Shown: piece by piece, positions 1-6,999 of the stretch
Numbering within the stretch: the stretch's first letter is position 1
How the letters are laid out: every line of letters starts with the position of its first letter
NCBI RefSeq assembly: GCF_024171725.1
Contig: NZ_JAMTCG010000001.1
Location: 62,001 to 126,000 of the forward strand
Direction: 5' to 3'
Source: Williamsia serinedens
Lineage (GTDB): Bacteria > Actinomycetota > Actinomycetes > Mycobacteriales > Mycobacteriaceae
Length of the DNA: 64,000 nucleotides
Translations under genes and position numbers: made by a program
Notes under the pieces: generated by a model
The model's database searches: none
Seen by the model: only the letters and a program-made list of their open reading frames with translations
What the model was told of the DNA's origin: nothing

Positions 1-419
1 CGCGACAGCTCCTTGATCGAGCTGACGTCGATCATCCGGTAGTGCAGGTAGGCGTCCAGCGTCGGCATGTCGCGGGCGATGAAGCCGCGGTCGGTCGCGA
101 TCGAGTTGCCGGCCAGCGGCGCGGACCCCGACGACGTCACGTGCTCCCGGATGTAGTCGAGGACCATCTTCTCGGCCTCGGCGAGCGTCACGGTGGACTG
201 ACGGACCTCGGTCGTCAGACCGGAGTGGGAGTGCATCTTCTTCACCACGTCGGGCATGGCGTCGAGGTCGGCGTCGTCGGCGTGGATCACGACGTCGACG
301 CCCTCACCGAGGATGGTGAGGTCGCTGTCGGTGACCAGCGCCGCGATCTCGATCAGTTTGTCCGAGTCGAGCCGCAGGCCGGTCATCTCACAGTCGATCC
401 ACACCAGTTTGTCCTGCAC
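1..419 (-). CDS. orn: Oligoribonuclease, 3' end outside window
   Basis: DEDDh-family 3'-5' exonuclease that finishes RNA decay by degrading 2-5-nt oligoribonucleotides, including the c-di-GMP product pGpG. About 139 N-terminal residues are visible, out of roughly 200 in the family. The product starts [16 protein letters not shown]; the D-x-E pair of the ExoI motif is Asp9/Glu11. Near the window edge it reads [12 protein letters not shown], a sequence typical of Orn. The GTG start is supported by a -10 hexamer TAAGGT only 6 nt upstream, which implies a leaderless mRNA. It diverges from the HerA-like ATPase gene, as orn (Rv2511) does from Rv2510c in M. tuberculosis. The C-terminal part lies beyond base 1. 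Confidence 0.95.
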   Translation of the reverse strand, partial: MQDKLVWIDCEMTGLRLDSDKLIEIAALVTDSDLTILGEGVDVVIHADDADLDAMPDVVKKMHSHSGLTTEVRQSTVTLAEAEKMVLDYIREHVTSSGSAPLAGNSIATDRGFIARDMPTLDAYLHYRMIDVSSIKELS

Positions 420-425
420 CCGACA

Positions 426-446
426 ACCTTAGCGGGCCGATAGGGT
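426..446. promoter_or_regulatory. Back-to-back -10 elements for orn and the HerA-like gene
   Basis: On the minus strand TAAGGT (431 to 426) ends 6 nt before the orn GTG, so that transcript should be leaderless. On the plus strand TAGGGT (441-446) lies about 48 nt before the HerA-like ATG and would give a short leader. Both fit the actinobacterial TANNNT -10 rule. No good -35 is visible for either, and the two promoters would overlap. Confidence 0.55.
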
Positions 447-494
447 TGTCCCCGGTCGACCAGGTGCGCACCACGAGGGACGGGGACGAGGCGG

Positions 495-2069
495 ATGACG
501 CAGGCAGACGGCTCAGGGCAGCGCAGCGCGGCGCAGGAGATCGCGGCGGGCTACGCCGTCGACGGGGCGGCGCTGCAGCTCGGCGCGGTGCGCGTGGACG
601 GTGTCGTCGACGCCGGTGCCCAGGTCCGGATCCCGCTGGCGATGATGAACCGCCACGGCCTCGTCGCCGGGGCGACCGGTACCGGCAAGACCAAGACGCT
701 GCAGGTGATCGCCGAGCAGCTCTCCACCGCGGGCGTACCCGTCGTCCTGGCCGACATCAAGGGCGACCTGTCGGGGCTGAGCCGTCCCGGCGAGCCGTCG
801 GAGCGGATCAGCAAACGCGTCGCGGAGATCGGCGACGACTGGGCGCCCGCCGGCCACCCGTGCGAGTTCGTGTCGCTCGGGACCGGCGGGGTCGGTGTGC
901 CCATCCGCGCGACGGTCACCTCCTTCGGGCCGATCCTGCTGAGCAAGGTGTTGGGGCTCAACGACACCCAGGAGTCGACGCTGCGGCTGATCTTCCACTG
1001 GGCGGACACCCGCGGTCTGGCGCTGCTCGACCTCAAGGACCTCCGGGCGGTCATCACGCACCTCACCGGCGATGAGGGCAAGGCCGACCTCGCCGAACTC
1101 GGCGGGGTGTCGAAGGCGACCGCCGGGGTCATCCTGCGGTCGCTCACGACGTTGGAGGCCGACGGCGGCGACACGTTCTTTGGTGAGACCGAGATCGAGC
1201 CCGCTGACCTGCTGCGCACCACCCCCGACGGGGCGGGGATCATCACGTTGTTCGAACTCGGCGACCAGGCCGCGCGGCCCGTGCTGTTCTCCACGTTCCT
1301 GATGTGGATCCTCGCCGACCTGTTCGGGTTCCTCCCCGAGATCGGCGACACCGACAAGCCGAAGCTCGTGTTCATCTTCGACGAGGCGCACCTGCTGTTC
1401 AGCGACTCGTCGAAGGCGTTCGTCGAGCAGGTCGAGCAGACGGTGAAGCTCATCCGATCGAAGGGTGTCGGGGTGTTCTTCTGCTCGCAGTTGCCCACCG
1501 ACATCCCGAACCAGGTGTTGTCGCAGCTCGGCGCCCGGATCCAGCACGCCCTGCGCGCGTTCACCCCTGATGATCAGAAAGCGCTGTCGAAGACGGTGAA
1601 GACCTACCCGACGTCGACTGCCTACGACCTCGAGAAGGCGTTGACCTCGTTGGGCATCGGCGAGGCGATCGTGACCGTGCTCTCCGAGCGTGGGGCTCCG
1701 ACGCCGGTCGCGTGGACCGTCGTGCGACCTCCGCGGTCACTGATGGCGGGCATCGGCGCCGAGGCGATGACCACCGCGGCGACGGCGAGCCCGCTGCACG
1801 CGAAATACGCGGAGACCATCGACCGCGAATCGGCGTACGAGAAGCTCAACGCCAAGGTTCTCGCACCCGCCGACACGCCCGCGCCCCCGGAGGCGCCTGC
1901 CCCGCCGGCGCCCGCCCCCGAGGCGCCCAAGGCCGGCGGCAAGCCCGAACCCGGTGTCGTGCAGGAGATCCTGGGGAACCCGGCGGTGAAGAGCTTCATG
2001 CGGTCGGCCGGGAGCGCGCTCGGCCGCGAGATCACCCGGTCGCTGTTCGGGACCGGGCGTCGCCGGTAA
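495..2069 (+). CDS. HerA-like P-loop ATPase, DUF853 family
   Basis: Predicted cytoplasmic FtsK/HerA-type ATPase of 524 residues; its cellular role is not established. Walker A is GATGTGKT at residues 59-66. Walker B is the hydrophobic strand ending FIFDEAHLLF near residues 292-301. The last 70 residues hold a Pro/Ala-rich linker (about 455-485) followed by a basic tail ending GTGRRR. The ATG has a GAGG-type ribosome site just upstream. It diverges from orn and runs tail-to-tail with cmrA, with only 3 nt between the stop codons. This matches the Rv2510c context, whose homologue is of similar length. DNA or RNA processing is plausible from the fold only. Confidence 0.88.
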   Translation: MTQADGSGQRSAAQEIAAGYAVDGAALQLGAVRVDGVVDAGAQVRIPLAMMNRHGLVAGATGTGKTKTLQVIAEQLSTAGVPVVLADIKGDLSGLSRPGEPSERISKRVAEIGDDWAPAGHPCEFVSLGTGGVGVPIRATVTSFGPILLSKVLGLNDTQESTLRLIFHWADTRGLALLDLKDLRAVITHLTGDEGKADLAELGGVSKATAGVILRSLTTLEADGGDTFFGETEIEPADLLRTTPDGAGIITLFELGDQAARPVLFSTFLMWILADLFGFLPEIGDTDKPKLVFIFDEAHLLFSDSSKAFVEQVEQTVKLIRSKGVGVFFCSQLPTDIPNQVLSQLGARIQHALRAFTPDDQKALSKTVKTYPTSTAYDLEKALTSLGIGEAIVTVLSERGAPTPVAWTVVRPPRSLMAGIGAEAMTTAATASPLHAKYAETIDRESAYEKLNAKVLAPADTPAPPEAPAPPAPAPEAPKAGGKPEPGVVQEILGNPAVKSFMRSAGSALGREITRSLFGTGRRR

Positions 2070-2072
2070 CCC

Positions 2073-2876
2073 TCAGCCGCCGAGCTTCTTGTAGAACCCG
2101 CCGACGATCGGCGCGACGATCGCGCGCGGGGTGTAGCCGCCGGCCACCGACATCGCCTTCGACAGCGCGCCGGGGACGACGCGCATCTTGTTGCGCGCCA
2201 ACGCGTCCAGGCTGAGGCGGGCGACGCCCTCGCTGTCGTCCCAGAGGAACCCGGGAACCATCTTGTCGACGATGCTCGCATCCTCGGGCGAGGGCTCCTC
2301 GGTGCGCACCGGGCCCGGCGCCAGCAGCGTCACGTGCACGCCCGCCGAGGCGACCTCGCCGCGGATCGACTCGCTGAAGGTGTTCACGAACGCCTTCGAC
2401 GCCGCGTAGGTCGCGTTGTTCGGGATCGGCATGTTGCCCGCCGCCGACCCGACCATGAGGATGCCGCCGGACCCGCGCTGCACCATCTGCGGGAGGACGG
2501 CGAGCGTCAGGTCGTGCACGGCGGTCACGTTGAGGCGGACCTGGGCGCGCTCGTAGTCGGCGTCGAGGTCGACCAGCGGGCCGAACGTCGCGATGCCGGC
2601 GTTGTTGCAGAGCAGCGCGATCTCCCGCGCGGCGAACTCGGCGCACAGCACCTCGACGGCGGCGGGATCGGACAGGTCGCTCGCGCGGACCTCGACGTCG
2701 ACGCCGTGGGCGGCGCGGAGTTCACCGGCGGTCTTCTCCAGGATCTCGCCGCGGCGGGCGACCAGGATCAGGGAGTAGCCCCGCCGGGCGAGTTCCCGGG
2801 CCAGGGCATCACCGATGCCGGACGACGCGCCCGTGACGACGGCGCGGTTGGACTGCGACGGTGCGGTCAGTGCCAT
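2073..2876 (-). CDS. cmrA: Short-chain dehydrogenase, probable mycolate reductase
   Basis: NADPH-dependent Rossmann-fold oxidoreductase of 267 residues. It has the classical SDR signatures TGASSGIG near residues 15-22, CNNAG near 90-94, a catalytic Ser in the VGSAAG region, and YAASK. Rv2509 of M. tuberculosis and CmrA of Corynebacterium reduce the 3-oxo group of newly condensed mycolate precursors, the last step of mycolic acid synthesis. The assignment rests on equal length and on sitting next to the HerA-like gene and orn, exactly as Rv2509 does. The sequence alone cannot prove substrate. A TACGAT -10 sits 7 nt before the ATG, suggesting a leaderless mRNA. Confidence 0.75.
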   Translation of the reverse strand: MALTAPSQSNRAVVTGASSGIGDALARELARRGYSLILVARRGEILEKTAGELRAAHGVDVEVRASDLSDPAAVEVLCAEFAAREIALLCNNAGIATFGPLVDLDADYERAQVRLNVTAVHDLTLAVLPQMVQRGSGGILMVGSAAGNMPIPNNATYAASKAFVNTFSESIRGEVASAGVHVTLLAPGPVRTEEPSPEDASIVDKMVPGFLWDDSEGVARLSLDALARNKMRVVPGALSKAMSVAGGYTPRAIVAPIVGGFYKKLGG

Positions 2877-2883
2877 GGCGCCG

Positions 2884-2889
2884 ATCGTA
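2884..2889 (-). promoter_or_regulatory. Leaderless -10 element for cmrA
   Basis: Minus-strand TACGAT fits TANNNT and is followed by 7 nt and the cmrA ATG, so transcription should begin at or next to the start codon. This supports the chosen start. No clear -35. Confidence 0.5.
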
Positions 2890-2897
2890 ACGGGGGA

Positions 2898-4925
2898 CTA
2901 CAGCGCCGCGGCGACCTCGGTGCCCTGGCGGATTGCGCGCTTGGCGTCGAGTTCCGCGGCGACGTCGGCCCCGCCGATGACGTGCGTCGCGACGCCGGCG
3001 ACGGTCAGCGGGTCGACGAGATCGCGGACCGACTCCTGGCCTGCGCACACCACCACGGTGTCGACCTCGAGCACGCGGGGCTCCCGGTCGGAGTCGGGAA
3101 AGCTGAGGTGCACGCCCGCGTCGTCGATCCGGTCGTACCGGGCGCCGGAGATCTGCTCGACGCCCTTCATCTTGACCGTCGCGCGGTGCACCCACCCGGT
3201 GGTCTTGCCCAGCGACTTCCCCTGCGATCCGGGCTTGCGCTGCACGAGATAGACCGTGCGGGTGGCGGCCGTCGGGCGTGGCTTCGTGACGAACCCGGGG
3301 GTGTCGAGGTCGTCGGTGACACCCCACTCCTGGTCCCACTCCTTGGCGTCGAGGGTGGGCGAGTCGGTGACGGTGAGGAACTCGGTGAGATCGAACCCGA
3401 TGCCGCCCGCACCGATCACCGCGACGCGATCACCGATCTCGCGGTCACCGAGGACGGCGTCGGCGTAGGTCATCACCGACGGGTGGTCGATCCCGGGGAT
3501 GTCGGGCACACGCGGGGTCACACCGGTCGCGATCACGACGTCGTCGAACTTCTCCGCGACGAGACGATCGGCGTCGACGCGGGTGTCGAGGTGGACGGTC
3601 ACGCCGAGCACCTCGAGACGGCGGGTGAAGTACCGGATCGTCTCGGAGAACTCCTCCTTACCGGGAATCCGTGCGGCGATGGCGAACTGGCCACCGATCG
3701 CCGGGCCGGCGTCGAAGAGGGTGACGCGGTGCCCGCGCTCGGCGGCGGACACCGCCGCGGACAAGCCTGCGGGGCCGGCGCCGATCACCGCGACCCGACG
3801 GGCGGTGCGGGTGGGGGAGAGGACCAGCGTGGTCTCGCGACCCGCCTGCGGGTTGACCAGGCAGGAGACCTTCTTGCCGACGAAGGCGTGGTCGAGGCAG
3901 GCCTGATTGCAGCCGATGCACGTGTTGATCTCGTCGGCCCGACCGGCCTGCGCCTTGGCCGGGAGGTGCGGGTCGGCCAGGAGCGGCCGCGCCATCGACA
4001 CGGCGTCGACACGACCCCGGCTCAGGACCTCCTCGGCGACGTCGGGGGTGTTGATGCGGTTCGAGGCGATCAGCGGGATCGTCACCTCGTCGCGCAGACG
4101 CTCCGTGAACCGGACGAACGCCGCACGCGGGACCGATGTCGCGATGGTGGGCACCTTCGCCTCGTGCCATCCGATGTCGGTGTTGATCGCGCTGACGCCG
4201 TGCGCCTCGAGAGTCCGTGCCAGCAGGGCGATCTCGTCCCAGGTCTGACCACCCTCGACGAGGTCGGCGATGGACTGCCGCATGATGATCGGGTAGTCGG
4301 CCCCGACCCGGGAACGGATCTCGTCGACGATCGCCACGACGATGCGCTGCCGGTTCTCCGTCGAGCCACCCCACCGGTCGGTGCGTCGGTTCGTCCTGGG
4401 GCACAGGAAGGTGTTGAGCAGGTATCCCTCGCCGCCCATGATCTCCACCGCGTCGTATCCGGCGTCGCGGGCCAGGACCGCGGTGCGTCCGTAGGACCGG
4501 ATGACGTGACGGATCATCGCGTCGGTCATCTTGATCGGTCGGAACGGATGGATCGGCGACTTCTCCCACTCCACCGACCACTTGTACGGCGTGTAGCCGT
4601 ACCGGCCCGCGTGCAGGATCTGCATCGCGATGTGGCCGCCCTGCGCGTGCACGGCGGCGGTGGCGCGACGGTGCCGACGCGCGTCGAAGCGGTTGGTGAG
4701 TTTGGCGCCGAACGGCAGCAGCAGTCCGGTCCGTGTGGGCGCGATACCGCCGGTGATGATCAACCCGACGCCGCCCCGGGCCCGCTCCGCGTAGTAGGCG
4801 GCGAGACGCTTCCCGTCGAAGAACCGCTCCTCGAGGCCGGTGTGCATCGAGCCCATGACGATGCGGTTGCGGATGGTCATGTCGCCGATGGACAAGGGCT
4901 GGAACAGGTTCGGGTACTCGGTCAT
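2898..4925 (-). CDS. 2,4-dienoyl-CoA reductase-like flavoenzyme (FadH family)
   Basis: Old-yellow-enzyme family NADPH oxidoreductase of 675 residues, close to the 672 of E. coli FadH. Such enzymes carry FMN, 4Fe-4S and FAD and reduce 2,4-dienoyl-CoA in unsaturated fatty-acid beta-oxidation; related members act on other enones. The N-terminal FMN barrel spans about 1-330. The cluster cysteines C336, C339, C343 and C355 have the FadH spacing C-x2-C-x3-C-x11-C. FAD- and NAD(P)-binding GxGxxG segments follow near 379 (VIGAGPAGLS) and 504 (VIGAGGIGFD). The ATG start overlaps the padR stop as ATGA, indicating translational coupling. Substrate is inferred from family only. Confidence 0.85.
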   Translation of the reverse strand: MTEYPNLFQPLSIGDMTIRNRIVMGSMHTGLEERFFDGKRLAAYYAERARGGVGLIITGGIAPTRTGLLLPFGAKLTNRFDARRHRRATAAVHAQGGHIAMQILHAGRYGYTPYKWSVEWEKSPIHPFRPIKMTDAMIRHVIRSYGRTAVLARDAGYDAVEIMGGEGYLLNTFLCPRTNRRTDRWGGSTENRQRIVVAIVDEIRSRVGADYPIIMRQSIADLVEGGQTWDEIALLARTLEAHGVSAINTDIGWHEAKVPTIATSVPRAAFVRFTERLRDEVTIPLIASNRINTPDVAEEVLSRGRVDAVSMARPLLADPHLPAKAQAGRADEINTCIGCNQACLDHAFVGKKVSCLVNPQAGRETTLVLSPTRTARRVAVIGAGPAGLSAAVSAAERGHRVTLFDAGPAIGGQFAIAARIPGKEEFSETIRYFTRRLEVLGVTVHLDTRVDADRLVAEKFDDVVIATGVTPRVPDIPGIDHPSVMTYADAVLGDREIGDRVAVIGAGGIGFDLTEFLTVTDSPTLDAKEWDQEWGVTDDLDTPGFVTKPRPTAATRTVYLVQRKPGSQGKSLGKTTGWVHRATVKMKGVEQISGARYDRIDDAGVHLSFPDSDREPRVLEVDTVVVCAGQESVRDLVDPLTVAGVATHVIGGADVAAELDAKRAIRQGTEVAAAL

Positions 4926-5509
4926 CGTCCTGCCTTCGCTGTGGTGGGTAGGGGCTGGGGTTCGTCGGTCGCGATCTCGGCGTCCAGGGCGTCGATGACC
5001 TCGTCGCACCAGTCGATGAGGCCCTCCTCGATCCGGATGCCGCCCTGCAGGACGAGGCGTTGGTGCAGGCGGCGTCCCCGGGTGGCCGTCGACGGGGTCA
5101 GGTCGGTGTCGGCGAAGCGCCGGTACAGCGAGAGCCGCTCACGATGTGCGTCACGGTGGCGACGGAATTCGGCGACGAGGTCGCGCAGGTCGCCGTGTTC
5201 GGCTGCGCGCAGGCGCACGCTCAGTTCGTCCCGCAGGCGGGGGACCGGTGCCGGGTCGGAGATCCACGCGCGCAACGCGTCTCGCCCGGCGGCCGACAGC
5301 GTGTAGACCTTCTTGTCCGGCCGGCCGTCCTGCGCCACGTCCTCCATCTCGACGAGACCGTCGACGTGCAGCTTTTTCAGCGTGCGATAGATCTGCTGGT
5401 GCGTCGCCGACCAGAAATATCCGATGGAGCGCGCGAACTGACGGCCGATCTCGTATCCCGTGCCGGGACGTTCGGCGAGCGACACCATGATCGCGTGCTC
5501 GAGGGCCAT
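4922..5509 (-). CDS. PadR-family transcriptional regulator
   Basis: Winged-helix repressor of 195 residues. The N-terminal PadR domain (about 1-85, MALEHAIMVSLAERPGTGYE) includes the wing sequence GRPDKKVYTLSAAGR. The C-terminal helical dimerisation half resembles the Vir_C domain. The ATG at 5509 was chosen because the PadR core starts there; a start 15 codons upstream is possible but would fall inside the putative operator. The gene overlaps the dienoyl-CoA reductase start by 4 nt, so regulator and enzyme are co-transcribed and the regulator probably autoregulates the pair in response to an aromatic or enone ligand. That is inference from PadR family habits. Confidence 0.88.
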   Translation of the reverse strand: MALEHAIMVSLAERPGTGYEIGRQFARSIGYFWSATHQQIYRTLKKLHVDGLVEMEDVAQDGRPDKKVYTLSAAGRDALRAWISDPAPVPRLRDELSVRLRAAEHGDLRDLVAEFRRHRDAHRERLSLYRRFADTDLTPSTATRGRRLHQRLVLQGGIRIEEGLIDWCDEVIDALDAEIATDEPQPLPTTAKAGR

Positions 5510-5533
5510 GACAGGACGGTAATACGCAACGAC

Positions 5534-5552
5534 GCACTGTGCAACAAAGTGC
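5534..5552. promoter_or_regulatory. Candidate PadR operator
   Basis: Inverted repeat GCACT-N9-AGTGC lies 25 nt upstream of padR in the 81-nt divergent gap to the DinB-like gene. It sits directly next to an AT-rich TATAT stretch that could be the padR -10 on the minus strand. The position fits autoregulation. The sequence is not a textbook ATGT-ACAT PadR box. Confidence 0.35.
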
Positions 5553-5577
5553 ATATAAACCGCTCAGCGTGACTGCT

Positions 5578-5583
5578 TAGGCT
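5578..5583 (+). promoter_or_regulatory. Leaderless -10 element for the DinB/DUF664 gene
   Basis: TAGGCT (TANNNT type) followed by 7 nt and the ATG at 5591; there is no ribosome binding site, which fits a leaderless transcript. Confidence 0.5.
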
Positions 5584-5590
5584 GCCGGGC

Positions 5591-6130
5591 ATGACGGACC
5601 CTGAGGTGCCCGGTCGCGATGAACCGCCGTTCGACGCCGACGAGGTCACGACGCTGCGAACATTCCTGGCCTATCAGCGCGCGACCTTCGCCTGGAAGTG
5701 CGAGGGACTCGACGCGGCGGGTCTGGCCACGACCGTCGCCGCGTCGTCGATGACCCTCGGCGGCATGCTGAAGCACCTCGCCTTCGTCGAGACGCAGTGG
5801 GTCGTGCATCGGATGGCCGGCGATGACTGGCCGGAGCCGTGGGCGTCGGTCGACTGGGACGCCGATCCCGACTGGGACTGGAATTCCGCGGCCGACGACA
5901 GCCCCGAGGAGCTGTGGGCGATGTGGCGTGATGCAGTCGGTCTCGCCGACGACATCATCTCGGCGGTGCTCGCCGATAGAGGTATCGAGGCGATCGCGCG
6001 TCATCCGCGGGGAGACGGGGCGCTGGTCTCCCTGCGGTGGCTGCTGGTGCACCTGATCGAGGAGTACGCGCGACACAACGGCCACGCCGACCTCATCCGC
6101 GAGGCGATCGACGGGCGAGTCGGGGAGTGA
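5591..6130 (+). CDS. DinB-superfamily protein, DUF664-like
   Basis: Small soluble four-helix-bundle protein of 179 residues. Putative metal ligands are visible: His62 in the segment LKHLAFVE and His162 and His165 in EYARHNGHADLIRE, the H...HxxH layout of DinB/MDMPI-like proteins. In actinobacteria many members are mycothiol-dependent transferases or isomerases, but the substrate here cannot be read from sequence. It diverges from padR and precedes the DUF1707 gene by 49 nt. Leaderless transcription is likely because a TAGGCT -10 sits 7 nt before the ATG. It could be a neighbour controlled by the PadR operator, which lies in the shared promoter region. Confidence 0.75.
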   Translation: MTDPEVPGRDEPPFDADEVTTLRTFLAYQRATFAWKCEGLDAAGLATTVAASSMTLGGMLKHLAFVETQWVVHRMAGDDWPEPWASVDWDADPDWDWNSAADDSPEELWAMWRDAVGLADDIISAVLADRGIEAIARHPRGDGALVSLRWLLVHLIEEYARHNGHADLIREAIDGRVGE

Positions 6131-6167
6131 CCCACCTCTGACGGATGCCCGATTAGTCCGATCCCCC

Positions 6168-6173
6168 TACCCT
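6168..6173 (+). promoter_or_regulatory. Leaderless -10 element for the DUF1707 gene
   Basis: TACCCT followed by 6 nt and the ATG at 6180, with no ribosome site in between. It fits the TANNNT-N6-start arrangement seen repeatedly in this window. Confidence 0.5.
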
Positions 6174-6179
6174 GACGCC

Positions 6180-6779
6180 ATGGCCGGACACCCCGACGAC
6201 GCCACCCGTGTGGGCAACCCGGAGCGCGAACGCGCGATCGCCCATCTCAACGACGCCTTCGCCCAGGGGTACCTCGACGTCGCGGAGTTCGAGGAACGGT
6301 CGGAACGCGTCTACGCCTCGCGGACGAGAGGCGACCTTCGCGGCGTGCTGGAGCACTTTCCGATCGCGGGGGCGCTGTTCCCCGACGCCACGGTGATGAC
6401 CGCCGGCTCGATGACGCCGTCCGCGGTGCCGACGCGGCCGGTCGAGCTGGAGGCGAACTGGGACACGGTGCGGCGCAAAGGGGTGTGGGACGCGCCGGCG
6501 AGCCTCCTGCTCACCGGGACGATGGGCACGATCGATCTCGACTTCACCTCGGCGGTGCTCGCCGGCCCCGTCACCACGGTGCAACTCCAGGTCTCGACCT
6601 CGACGATCAAGATCCGCGTCGGCCCCGATCACGCGGTGCGTACCTCGGGCCTGGCGCGCAGCGGGTGGTCGACCCTGAAGGACAAGGCGGGGGAGCCGAC
6701 GCGTCCGGGCGGGCCGGTCGTCGAGCTGACCGGGTCGATGTCGGCGATGTCGGGCCTGACGCTGCGCCGCACCGCCTGA
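6180..6779 (+). CDS. DUF1707 domain protein
   Basis: Protein of 199 residues. The N-terminal 60 residues form a DUF1707 (SHOCT-like) domain, recognisable by RVGNPERERAIAHLNDAF and the following GYLDVAEFEERSERVYASR. The C-terminal part is a beta-rich region of unknown function (about 75-199), of the kind found in cell-wall-active-antibiotic-response-like proteins. No signal peptide or membrane helix is visible. DUF1707 proteins are common in actinobacteria, where the domain often precedes a membrane or beta-strand module; its role is unclear. The gene ends just before tRNA-Arg on the other strand. Function should be treated as unknown. Confidence 0.8.
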   Translation: MAGHPDDATRVGNPERERAIAHLNDAFAQGYLDVAEFEERSERVYASRTRGDLRGVLEHFPIAGALFPDATVMTAGSMTPSAVPTRPVELEANWDTVRRKGVWDAPASLLLTGTMGTIDLDFTSAVLAGPVTTVQLQVSTSTIKIRVGPDHAVRTSGLARSGWSTLKDKAGEPTRPGGPVVELTGSMSAMSGLTLRRTA

Positions 6780-6791
6780 ACGATCTGCGGG

Positions 6792-6865
6792 TGCCCCCGG
6801 CAGGACTCGAACCTGCGACCTAGGGATTAGAAGGCCCTTGCTCTATCCACCTGAGCTACGGAGGC
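6792..6865 (-). tRNA. tRNA-Arg (anticodon TCT)
   Basis: Folds as a cloverleaf of 74 nt read on the minus strand. Acceptor arms are GCCTCCG and CGGGGGC, the D arm is GCTC...GAGC, the anticodon loop is CTTCTAA giving TCT (reads AGA), and the T arm is GCAGG TTCGAGT CCTGC. The anticodon stem AGGGC/TCCCT has a C-T mismatch at its base next to the loop. The 3' CCA is not encoded. Confidence 0.95.
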
Positions 6866-6902
6866 GCGCGGCAAGTGTATCGGTGCGCTCCCGACGCGCT
6901 GT

Positions 6903-6968
6903 TCCCGCGACACCGGTCGACTCCCGCGACTGTGATCGCAGTCGCGGGAGTGGATCACCGTCGCGGGA
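6903..6968. repeat. Nested dyad-symmetric element
   Basis: Four copies of the octamer CCCGCGAC, two forward (6904, 6923) and two reversed (ending 6948 and 6967), all symmetric about one centre between 6935 and 6936. The inner part is a perfect 13-bp inverted repeat (ACTCCCGCGACTG, 6920-6932 with 6939-6951) around TGATCG. The outer arms pair imperfectly, so the whole 66 nt could form one long hairpin. It lies between tRNA-Arg and the CtaG-like gene, whose -10 is 19 nt downstream. It could be a REP-like element or an operator. Confidence 0.7.
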
Positions 6969-6986
6969 GAGCCCGGTATGCGCAGA

Positions 6987-6992
6987 TAAACT
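6987..6992 (+). promoter_or_regulatory. Leaderless -10 element for the CopD/CtaG gene
   Basis: TAAACT followed by 7 nt and the ATG at 7000. No ribosome binding site is present, so this supports a leaderless transcript and the chosen start. Confidence 0.5.
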
Positions 6993-6999
6993 CGGCTGC

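Noticed and set aside
2334-5306. Long plus-strand open frame of 990 codons
   Set aside because: It is antisense to cmrA, the dienoyl-CoA reductase and padR, has a biased composition rich in Arg, Asp, Gly and Val, and shows no motif; long antisense frames are expected at this GC content.
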